A stretch of DNA of 22,056 nt from Poteriospumella lacustris (lineage: Eukaryota > Sar > Chrysophyceae > Chromulinales > Dinobryaceae). This document shows, in pieces, positions 13,302 to 21,224 of the stretch. Positions within the stretch are counted from its first letter, which is position 1, and each line of letters starts with the position of its first letter. The stretch lies in the NCBI GenBank assembly GCA_008000375.1, contig SMOI01000085.1:1-22056 (forward strand), given 5' to 3'. Under the pieces are notes generated by a model that had not been told where the DNA came from, searched no databases, and saw only the letters and a list, made by a program, of their open reading frames with translations. The translations under genes were made by a program, and so were the position numbers.

Positions 13302-13323
13302 TCAGCATGAAAGTTACTGCGTA

Positions 13324-13440
13324 AGGTTTGATACAGCAAAACAAACAAGCAAGCTAAACCGACCGGTCTAGTGCTGCGTGGGTCACCTCGCGGTCCTCTA
13401 CCCTCCTTCAAACCTGTCCTCCTTCTCTTTTGTTCCATTT
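13324..13440 (+). repeat. Diverged repeat copy B with short inverted ends
   Basis: This copy begins AGGTTTGATACAGCAAAACA (from 13324), one substitution from copy A over its first 24 bases. It has TTCAAACCTGTCC from 13407, then CTTTTG and CATTT as in copy A. AGGTTTGA and TCAAACCT again face each other, 92 bp apart end to end. The interior differs from copy A, so only the ends are conserved. Confidence 0.5.
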
Positions 13441-13486
13441 CCCAAGTGTCCTGCGAGTCTCACACCGGCAGGATGGACAGGAATTG

Positions 13487-13512
13487 ATGCTTTGCGCGTC
13501 GACGCAAAGCAT
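13487..13512. repeat. Perfect inverted repeat, 10-bp arms, 6-base loop
   Basis: ATGCTTTGCG (13487-13496) and CGCAAAGCAT (13503-13512) are exact reverse complements separated by CGTCGA. Transcribed on either strand it would form a stable stem-loop. It lies about 700 bp past the Pro-Thr/REJ stop codon and about 1.07 kb upstream of the dynein start, so either a regulatory site or a chance palindrome is possible. Confidence 0.65.
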
Positions 13513-14186
13513 TTTCCTCGTAGATTTTCCTTACTCGCCCAGAAACGAACACTCTTTGTAAATCAACATCATCCATATGGTTGAAAAGCAGTCACAGATC
13601 GATCAATAAATGTCACAATAATTGCGATTAGAGTGCGTGTGGACATGTATGGCCCAGAACTACAGAGAACATGACGCCGCATAGGCAGACGAGACAGGGA
13701 TCGTACTCCCACTACAGCCTTCAGCGCTAGCACATCAACGACAACCCCCACCAACAACGAACCGAACAAGAACGCACCAAGAAAACTAACCCTAACCGGC
13801 GCAGGGAAGTATATCCTCATTAACGATGACAATAACAAATCTCGAAGTAGCGAGTGAACGGCGCAATACGCGTCGGGGACGAGATAGGTGTGGCGATATG
13901 CCACGTTTGCCTCACACCCCGCGTACGCGAGAAAAAATCGATGCGCAAAAAGAAATGAATGCAACGTTGGCGCCTGACTTCGCACTGAAGAAGAGGCAAA
14001 AACAAAACAAAATGAGAAGCGAGAGTGTAGTGTTCACAGCAAAGGTATGCCGCGTACTCTTCCACCCGCAGTATGTACAAATCAATGCAACGGAAATCCC
14101 CGCACACAGCTCTTCCCAGAGCAGCACGAGGTAGATAGTCGGCTATATACAAAGAACAAATAGGTTGCAGTGTAAAAGACGCAGCA
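13513..14186. other. Gene-free stretch between the two large genes
   Basis: Three frames of 100-138 codons are open here (13569-13985 and 13820-14152 on minus, 13826-14134 on plus). They overlap one another and have no recognisable domain, and I do not call them genes. A short telomere-like ACTAACCCTAACC occurs at 13785-13797. I saw no tRNA or rRNA. The part next to 14187 is probably 3' untranslated sequence of the Pro-Thr/REJ gene. Confidence 0.5.
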
Positions 14187-14207
14187 CAAGGACCTTGCTA
14201 GTCCTTG
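14187..14207 (-). other. Stem-loop in the 3' flank of the Pro-Thr/REJ gene
   Basis: On the minus strand, CAAGGAC and GTCCTTG form a perfect 7-bp stem around the 7-base loop TAGCAAG, starting 9 bases past the TAA stop. It would lie in the 3' untranslated region of the mRNA, where it could affect stability or end formation. Eukaryotic genes do not use bacterial-type terminators, so I do not call it one. Confidence 0.5.
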
Positions 14208-14216
14208 CTTGCTTCT

Positions 14217-17200
14217 TTACACCGGTAGATATGGGAAGGCAATGGCGTCGATGTGAATCAGCTCCACGTCTGCGGTCTCGATGAACGGTACCGTCGACAG
14301 ATCCACCCCACTGGCAGTTAATTGCCCCGTGCTCCCCGCCGAGGAGGAATGGCTTCCAGAGGAGCGAAGATCCGACGAACTGCTCGTCTCACTGTGAATC
14401 TGGATGAGATCGGTGGACGGTGCTGATCCCGAGTCACTTCCTTGACCACGTGATGTCGCAGAAGATACGCTGCATGGCTGCGATGTCCATTCCCCACGGC
14501 CATCACTGGCGGCCGCTGATGAAGCAGTGAGTTGGCCTCTTGACAGCCCTCTGCGCGGGGACGACGACGGTCGTGTCGATAGCGCCGCCTCCAAACCAGC
14601 AGACCATCGACGCTGGAGTTGCTGCATTTGACCAGCGAGGAATGAAACGGGACGCTCCTCGACCGCCAATGGACCATCACCAGTCAACGAAGACGATGTA
14701 CTGGACGATACAATCGCGGGCGATGACGCCCCTTCCCATTGTACCGGCAGAATCTCCGCAGTTGTCATCGGTACAGGTGTCACGACGACAGCTTCAGTGC
14801 GGTGGACAGGGTCTGTGGGGTTGTTGGCGATGAAATGCTTCATCTTGTAGTACATGAACGCGGCGAACAAGATGCCCACGACCGCAACCGCGACGACAGC
14901 AATGTAGTTCATCGTGTCATTGCTCGTCGAAGTCGACGCCACGCCATCCCGCGCCCCACCATTGCCACCGTCCGATGACAACAATCGAACCGAGCCAAGA
15001 GACAACGTCGCAGTGACTTTGCCCACCGCAAAGTACCCTTGCACATTGACGAATGAATCGGCGATGTCGGATGACATCAACCGCCGACGACGTCGGTTGG
15101 TCTCGGACGAGGACAACGAATACGTACAACTCGCAGCAGTCACATTGCCTTCAGCAGAGTACCACAAGTCCGAGACATTCGCATAGCGTTCACCATCGAC
15201 AAAGCAACCAATCGACACGTCATATGTTGGACATTCAAAGGCCACCACTTGCGAAGCATTGAGATGACTGGGACATTGAAACGCCGGAAACGTATATGTA
15301 TGTCCACCCGTTTGTGCAGCGGAACACGTCACATTCGTGAGCAACCGCGTCGCTGCATCCGCTTGTGAACAATTGCGATACAAGATCACACGACTGGAGG
15401 TGGTGTTGGTGGCGATGTTCGAGGTGGACGTGACGTTCCAATTGACAAAGTCATCCTCATACCACAACGAACTGTTCGAAGCCACTGGTACACGAATCAC
15501 GCCGGGATCAACGTCGTAAAACAACGTCAGGAACGCGGACGCGCTATCGGTATACGTTTCTTCGTCATCATTCGCATCTGACGCGAAGACATTGAAACGG
15601 ATTCGTTTCGCTCCACGAATATGCTGGTACGTGCTGGATGCACCCAGATCGACGGCGTATGAGGAGACCGGGAGAAAATCGTCCACGGTGAACAACTCGT
15701 AGGCCGCCGTCTGATTGCTGGGGAACACTCCGCGGGAGAACGCGATGTCTTTGATCGACAACGCTACCGACGCCGAATAATCGTCATCACTGAGGAACCC
15801 TGACGATTCGCTGATCGTATACGAGGTCGTGGACGACGTTACGGTTGCGACCGACGACGACGATGTGGCAACTGATGACGTCGACGAAGAGCTACTGACA
15901 ATGCCAGGGGCGGACCATTCAGAAGCAGTCGACACCGAGGTGACACTCACCGGTGTGAGTAGCGACACCGAACCTTCATCGGTCCACGCGGAACTGTTCC
16001 ATGAGTCGTAGGAATCAGAGAACGTGAAGTAATTCTTATGCATCGTCGCGTTGAGATAGGTCGACGAGACGACGACTTCATCAGCGCCAAAGGGCATATC
16101 CGTGAAGTAGCGGGCGAAGAGCTTCGTCATCGCCTTGGACAAAGGTACCATGTAATCCACATTACGTGGATCACTCGCGTTGTATGTCTGCAAGAGCGCG
16201 ATGAGCTTGTCGGTCGCCGTCAACATCGAATTGACCAATTGACCACCTTCTGCATCCCGAACACCTACCACGGCCACCGCGGCATTGATGTAATCATACA
16301 AACGCAACACTGACGATAAAATCGACGGCGTGACCATCTGAGGCTCGACTGATGCCAAGAAGCGCAAGTATTTCGCCAAGCCAATCAACAAGCCAATGCC
16401 GCGGTTGTAATAGCCCGCACTCTCATCCAATCCCAAGGTACCGACCGTCACCAAGGCCACACAATCTTCAAATGTTCTCGGTGAGACATGGCTCATCGCC
16501 GTGTCATCTTCAGTCAATTCATAACAACGGAGTTTGTCAATAGCATCGACGACCCCCGCGGTTGTCGCCAGAATGACTTCACCAGCCAATTGCCGTTTCA
16601 CCTCCATCGCGGTCGCCGTGGCCGCATCAACCAATGCCGATGCGTTGCCAGTCGTTTCGATGAACTTGTAGTTGACCGACGAGGTCACCATCGTCCGTGC
16701 ACTGTGATAGTCGTAGATATGACCACTGATCAACACGGTCACATTCACTGCGCCCGTCGGGAAGACGTACAACTTCGTTTGCGTGAATGCCAGAACCATA
16801 CGTTGACGAATCAAATGATACGTTAGTCCTTGGTCGGTGGACTGATGGAACTCATAGTTCAGCGGTAAATCGACATCCTGCCAATTGTGAGCGATGATGG
16901 AGAAGACGGTGTCGCCATTGCCCTGCCGCGGTGTCACATCCAAACTACCCGACGTCGGTGGACGATTCACATTCGTCGTGAACGTGATCCGAGTCACTTG
17001 GGCCGCATCCATGCATGTCAACGACCAACAGGTGTCGGTCGGCACAAACGCGGACAAGCGGAACGTGTAGAAGAAGCGGTTGGGTAGCATCGACGGAGAG
17101 ATGATTGCGGGGAACAATTGACCGGCGCTGCCGTCGAAGAAGACGCGGGAGTACAACACTTGATCTGTCGATACGATTTCCCACGTGGCCACGAACGTCG

Positions 17201-20200
17201 TCGGGCCAGCGACCGAGGCATTGATGACGTATCCGAATTGACCCGTGGCGTACAACTCAGGCACATCGACATTGATCGATGGAATCGCCACATACGAATC
17301 ATTCAACGTCGCCAACGTTTGATACGTCGTGAACGAGATTCCCAACGAGGCGGACGCAATCGTGACACCCACTTGATACTTCGATGACGGGGCAAAGATC
17401 AAATCTGGTCGATCAATGGCAATGACGGGGGACGATTCATTCGCGTGCGCATAGAACGCGGTGCAACCATCCGTATCCAAGGGCGCGATTTGCAGGCAAG
17501 ACCACCAAAACGTCACGTCCGATGGATTGCCATACATCGACAGAGGATACTCCAAGGAGCCATTCAAGGCAAACGGGTATTGCAACGACACTACTTGCTG
17601 CAGCCCCGGTACCAGGGTAGTCGTCAAGGGCACCGGTAACAAGAATCGTTCAACGAAGGCAGACGCAAAGATGGATTCACAGAAGACATTGACCTGGAAA
17701 CGATATAAATGATTCGGTTCCAACGTATACGCGGAGTACAGCAAGGTTCGCGGATCAGAATACTGACGAGGAAGGGACACGGGTGTCGATTGATCATCGA
17801 TATACGTCAACCAATCGATCTCCAACGGCACCGGACAAAGGAACGTCGCCGAATCAATGAACACTCGCAACACGACCGAGGTATTCACGTACTGGGACTG
17901 CAGCGCACCACCAATAATCCAAACCGACGGAACAAAGTAATCAGGCTGAACAGTAACCGCTACCGATACAGAGTCATGGTAACCAAGGAAATTGGCCAAG
18001 CGCAACGAGAAGATATAGTCTCCGGGAACAGCCAACAAATCTCCCGACAACGTTCCACAGGTCAACGATTGCGGTACACAGCCAAACCAATGGAACTGCT
18101 CAACGTCATTCATGGCGGCCTGCAAACGACGTGCAACGAGATTCGACGTCGATCCATTGAACGACACTGTCCACTGATATGACCACGCTCGGCCACCATT
18201 GCCGGTACTCGTCGACGCATCCAACGTTAGATTTCCACGTGCGGTCACAATGGGCGAAGCAGATAATGCGGCAACGACTGGGACGATGTCAAATGATGAT
18301 AGGGCAATACGTTGTGAGGGGATATAGGGAATCGCCCCACAAACCGTTGGGTTCTTCACGGGACAAACCGGCTTCATCACGTGACCCAACAGCTCGACGA
18401 ATTCACCTCGTTTCAAACCATCCATATTCATGGGTACGGAAATACGCAATACATTCGCACGACTGAAACGACAGGAAGCGGACGCACTGCCATTGAAACG
18501 TGCCACCCGTTCACAGGGGAAATTGACGATATAGGTGGGGTCGCTGCCTAAATCGACTGCACTGGACAACGTCAACAGCGCGTCGATACCTGTCGACTCA
18601 TAAACCAACGATAATGGGTACACGTCAGGAATCACAGGTGTTTCCGTGCAATTCAATCGATAACTCGATCCTGGCAATGATGTCTCTTTGCCGAAGGCAG
18701 CACGATTCACCACCTGTGCCGATACCGATGACGTGTCATCGAATTGGTACGCAAAGGTCAATTCATAGCATCCTACGGTCGGCAGCAACAGATACAAATA
18801 CTTCGTCGACGTATCAAAGGATCCGAAATACATTTGACTTGGTGCCAAGCCGATGTCCACGCTGATCGATTCGTAATCGGAGCTACTGCTGTTGGTGGGT
18901 TGTCCACCACATAGCCGAGAACCAACGAAGTTCACGAACGGCACCAAGGTCAAGTTTCTACCGAAGGGCAACGACAATTGAATTTCGATGGCGTTTGACA
19001 CTTGGTTTTCGACGACACTGGCATCCGGGAACGATACACTGACGGTTGGCACCGGCGTTGTGGCGGTGTGAATATGTTCCGCTGACTGCATGATGCGCGC
19101 CAAATTGGGCGTTCGACCAGGCAATGTGGATACGACTTGATTTAACCCCATCGTCGTACAAACGACTTGATAGGCTTTATCTGGGAATAAACCGGTGATG
19201 TTCAACAGGCCAGAATAATGAGGTGCCACATCATCGTGCAGTTCGAGCATGGAAGACGACGGATCCAAGAGAATGGTCATCGGACTGTTGATCGATCGAC
19301 TTTCGGGATATGCCGCACAAGAAATGCGCCCGGCAAAACTAAGATTGACATGAATGGTAATGTCAAATCCCCTAGGAAAAGACACTTGCGTCCATTCAGG
19401 CCACAAGTTTCGATTTGGTTCCAACGAAAACGCCACAACCGAGGCCCATCGAAAGGCGCTGTCACCTGCACGACTCAAGCTCGGCCAGGGGAAACCAGAA
19501 CAAGGAGTCGTACAATTTGTACACGAACGATACGTCGAATCCGAACAAACATCCGCCATCCATCGCGTCGATCCGCACATCACACTGAATGGTCGATTCG
19601 ACAGAAAGGATAACCACATGAAGTTCACTCGTTGCGTGTCTTGACACGATCCCGTAGAGAACTGGTGGTTGACATGACTGCTGTATGGACTAAGGCAGCT
19701 CGCAAGGGATACATACGAGGATATCTGCGTGGGATAGCTATTGAGATTCAAATTCCTCAGCGCCATCGTGAAATTCCGCCGCACGGACCACAATTGTGAC
19801 GTGGAGTAATTGAAATTGCTGTCGATCAATCCAATTGTAATCGAAGACTTGTTTAGATCGTCCACAACGCGACTGGTGGTGTTGAAAGCTCGACATTGAA
19901 TCGTCGAATGCAAGCTGCTGACCACGGTTGGTGCAAATGTGGGGTCGAGCGTTGGAGCGAACGTCGGCTCAAAGGTGGGTACCAATGACACAACAGGCGT
20001 AGCTGACTGCGTGGGCTGTAACGTTGGTGTTACTGTTGGTTCGAATGTGGGGGTTGCAGTTGGAGCTGCTGTTGATAAGACGGATGGGGCGTACGTCGGG
20101 TCAGCCGTTGGATCGTACGTAGGACTGTCAGTTGGATTGTAAGTTGGATGCGCTGTGATCAACAAAGAGGGACTCTCTGTTGGAGCTGCTGTAAATTCTG

Positions 20201-20585
20201 CGGTTGGTGAAAATGTTGGCATCGCCGTTTTGACTATTTCTGATGGCGCCCTGGACGGTCTCGACGTCGGTTGACGAGTTGGAATCGCTGACGGTCGGAA
20301 ACCAAAACCATCACCATCAAACGGAGATTCCGTCGGTGTATGTGTTTCTTCGATTGTAGGGGGCGGTGTGAAAACCATCGGCTCAACGGTGGGTTGTAGT
20401 GTTGGACTGGGTAAGTCGTCCAACGCTATCGATTCTGTATTGTCGTTGAGAAGATCTATTCGAACCGGCTCCGTTTCTGCAAATGGATATTTTCTTCCTC
20501 GTAGATTTGACATCTGCGCGGAGCAAAAGCTAATGCCGAATATACTCCAGAGAAGCATCAAGGCGAATATATTCCGGACTATCAT
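14217..20585 (-). CDS. Large single-pass membrane glycoprotein: signal peptide, Pro-Thr stalk, REJ-like ectodomain
   Basis: This is an uninterrupted frame of 2122 residues. The ATG at 20585 has an in-frame TAG 18 nt upstream. Residues 1-23 form a signal peptide (hydrophobic core FALMLLWSIFGISF, likely cut after CSA). Residues 61-226 are a stalk with about 25 Pro-Thr pairs. A Cys-rich patch spans 297-362 and includes CTNCTTPC. From about 783 to 1290 the sequence resembles the REJ (receptor for egg jelly) family: GNLTLDASTSTG, then WSYQWTV. Residues 1310-1510 are helical and Ala/Leu-rich; 1536-1599 are Ser/Thr-rich. Six Cys lie between 1739 and 1820. Five Arg at 1831-1835 may be a furin-type cleavage site. 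One transmembrane segment (about 1894-1913) is followed by KMKH and a 205-residue Ser-rich tail ending FPYLPV. Many NxS/T sites suggest N-glycosylation. The expected place is the cell surface, perhaps in adhesion or sensing. It lacks the polycystin channel part. The ligand is unknown. Confidence 0.85.
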   Translation of the reverse strand: MIVRNIFALMLLWSIFGISFCSAQMSNLRGRKYPFAETEPVRIDLLNDNTESIALDDLPSPTLQPTVEPMVFTPPPTIEETHTPTESPFDGDGFGFRPSAIPTRQPTSRPSRAPSEIVKTAMPTFSPTAEFTAAPTESPSLLITAHPTYNPTDSPTYDPTADPTYAPSVLSTAAPTATPTFEPTVTPTLQPTQSATPVVSLVPTFEPTFAPTLDPTFAPTVVSSLHSTIQCRAFNTTSRVVDDLNKSSITIGLIDSNFNYSTSQLWSVRRNFTMALRNLNLNSYPTQISSYVSLASCLSPYSSHVNHQFSTGSCQDTQRVNFMWLSFLSNRPFSVMCGSTRWMADVCSDSTYRSCTNCTTPCSGFPWPSLSRAGDSAFRWASVVAFSLEPNRNLWPEWTQVSFPRGFDITIHVNLSFAGRISCAAYPESRSINSPMTILLDPSSSMLELHDDVAPHYSGLLNITGLFPDKAYQVVCTTMGLNQVVSTLPGRTPNLARIMQSAEHIHTATTPVPTVSVSFPDASVVENQVSNAIEIQLSLPFGRNLTLVPFVNFVGSRLCGGQPTNSSSSDYESISVDIGLAPSQMYFGSFDTSTKYLYLLLPTVGCYELTFAYQFDDTSSVSAQVVNRAAFGKETSLPGSSYRLNCTETPVIPDVYPLSLVYESTGIDALLTLSSAVDLGSDPTYIVNFPCERVARFNGSASASCRFSRANVLRISVPMNMDGLKRGEFVELLGHVMKPVCPVKNPTVCGAIPYIPSQRIALSSFDIVPVVAALSASPIVTARGNLTLDASTSTGNGGRAWSYQWTVSFNGSTSNLVARRLQAAMNDVEQFHWFGCVPQSLTCGTLSGDLLAVPGDYIFSLRLANFLGYHDSVSVAVTVQPDYFVPSVWIIGGALQSQYVNTSVVLRVFIDSATFLCPVPLEIDWLTYIDDQSTPVSLPRQYSDPRTLLYSAYTLEPNHLYRFQVNVFCESIFASAFVERFLLPVPLTTTLVPGLQQVVSLQYPFALNGSLEYPLSMYGNPSDVTFWWSCLQIAPLDTDGCTAFYAHANESSPVIAIDRPDLIFAPSSKYQVGVTIASASLGISFTTYQTLATLNDSYVAIPSINVDVPELYATGQFGYVINASVAGPTTFVATWEIVSTDQVLYSRVFFDGSAGQLFPAIISPSMLPNRFFYTFRLSAFVPTDTCWSLTCMDAAQVTRITFTTNVNRPPTSGSLDVTPRQGNGDTVFSIIAHNWQDVDLPLNYEFHQSTDQGLTYHLIRQRMVLAFTQTKLYVFPTGAVNVTVLISGHIYDYHSARTMVTSSVNYKFIETTGNASALVDAATATAMEVKRQLAGEVILATTAGVVDAIDKLRCYELTEDDTAMSHVSPRTFEDCVALVTVGTLGLDESAGYYNRGIGLLIGLAKYLRFLASVEPQMVTPSILSSVLRLYDYINAAVAVVGVRDAEGGQLVNSMLTATDKLIALLQTYNASDPRNVDYMVPLSKAMTKLFARYFTDMPFGADEVVVSSTYLNATMHKNYFTFSDSYDSWNSSAWTDEGSVSLLTPVSVTSVSTASEWSAPGIVSSSSSTSSVATSSSSVATVTSSTTSYTISESSGFLSDDDYSASVALSIKDIAFSRGVFPSNQTAAYELFTVDDFLPVSSYAVDLGASSTYQHIRGAKRIRFNVFASDANDDEETYTDSASAFLTLFYDVDPGVIRVPVASNSSLWYEDDFVNWNVTSTSNIATNTTSSRVILYRNCSQADAATRLLTNVTCSAAQTGGHTYTFPAFQCPSHLNASQVVAFECPTYDVSIGCFVDGERYANVSDLWYSAEGNVTAASCTYSLSSSETNRRRRRLMSSDIADSFVNVQGYFAVGKVTATLSLGSVRLLSSDGGNGGARDGVASTSTSNDTMNYIAVVAVAVVGILFAAFMYYKMKHFIANNPTDPVHRTEAVVVTPVPMTTAEILPVQWEGASSPAIVSSSTSSSLTGDGPLAVEERPVSFLAGQMQQLQRRWSAGLEAALSTRPSSSPRRGLSRGQLTASSAAASDGRGEWTSQPCSVSSATSRGQGSDSGSAPSTDLIQIHSETSSSSDLRSSGSHSSSAGSTGQLTASGVDLSTVPFIETADVELIHIDAIAFPYLPV
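19908..20405 (-). repeat. Degenerate Pro-Thr-coding tandem repeat
   Basis: The segment encodes residues 61-226 of the membrane glycoprotein. Pro-Thr pairs recur every 4 to 8 residues in patterns such as PTFEPTFAPT and PTYNPTDSPT. At DNA level the plus strand shows recurring GTTGG and GTNGG units. Such stalks are common in stramenopile surface proteins and are probably O-glycosylated and extended. Slippage here could change stalk length between strains. Confidence 0.8.
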
Positions 20586-20700
20586 GGTCCTTTCGATTGA
20601 CTAAAAAAAGAACAAAAATGAGACTAGACTCGCTGTGCCTTGGAGCGGATAAAGAATAAAAGAATGGATCTGTATTGAACAGTGACCGAAAGTTGTTATT
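20586..20700 (-). promoter_or_regulatory. Candidate initiator motifs upstream of the membrane glycoprotein gene
   Basis: On the minus strand, CTCATTTTTGTTC (20622-20610) lies about 25-37 nt upstream of the ATG. CCATTCTTTTATTCTTT lies some 40 nt further up (around 20650-20666). Both resemble the TCATT plus T-rich initiator reported for oomycete promoters, so they are candidate transcription start sites if the organism is an oomycete. A T7-AG just before the leader could instead be a splice acceptor of a 5' untranslated intron. Confidence 0.35.
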
Positions 20701-21224
20701 TGGTCATTGAAAATGGCTTGACTGGCAACAAAGTTACCCACAACGTTGACTCAAAAGACGGTTCTTTCTTGCCAAGTCGAAGTCCTTCCTCCACACCAAA
20801 AATCGCGCCAAAGGCCTGACAAACTTTGGTGCAAACTTCCACAACACACACTGAAGGACTACAAAGTTTGCTTTCCATATGCTATTCAGAGATAAAATGC
20901 CAGACTTTTACGTACAAGAAAACAAACGAAATAGAAAACACGAAAGACCGATATTTTGGTCATTTTAACTCGGATTCCCGACTGCGTACCATCCTCTTCC
21001 TGCGCTGTTCCGCTGCTGTTCCATGTTCCATCATCATCGCGATTTTCCATATTTTATTCTCTTCTCGTGGCTATTTTGATCCTGACACCAGGATAGAGTG
21101 TTCTTTGTTTCATATCATTGAATGGTTCTTGATGATTATGATATGACAGAGAAAGTCTGAGTTTTCTTTTCGCTTTTTGGAACTTGTGTTGACGGAAACC
21201 GGAAACGAATCTCCCTCTCTCCTG
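20701..21224. other. Divergent intergenic region between the glycoprotein and exchanger genes
   Basis: It separates two genes read away from each other, so it should hold the upstream elements of both. It may also hold a first exon of the exchanger. A plus-strand frame (20826-21146) contains a hydrophobic stretch but has no recognisable domain. It ends at TGA (21144-21146), in the same frame as the exchanger exon. An ATG at 21023 opens a short hydrophobic peptide (MFHHHRDFPYFILFSWLF) that could be a signal sequence if spliced. I could not choose a first exon. Confidence 0.4.

Noticed and set aside
13569-14152. Overlapping frames of 102-138 codons on both strands in the gap, one with hydrophobic stretches
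   Set aside because: They overlap one another, have no recognisable domain and no start context or intron signal that favours one. Random open frames of this size are expected.
12414-14216. tRNA, rRNA, CRISPR or bacterial-type operon elements in the non-coding gap
   Set aside because: I found no cloverleaf with a T-loop motif, no regularly spaced repeats and no ribosome-binding sites. The gene structure is eukaryotic.
19939-20142. Plus-strand frame made of Val-Gly-Ser/Ala repeats
   Set aside because: It is the reverse complement of the Pro-Thr repeat. The minus-strand reading has a signal peptide and continues into a long structured ectodomain.
20826-21146. A 106-codon plus-strand frame with a hydrophobic segment, in the same frame as the exchanger exon
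   Set aside because: A TGA separates it from the exchanger exon, no clear splice pair joins them, and its first half shows no similarity to anything I recognise.
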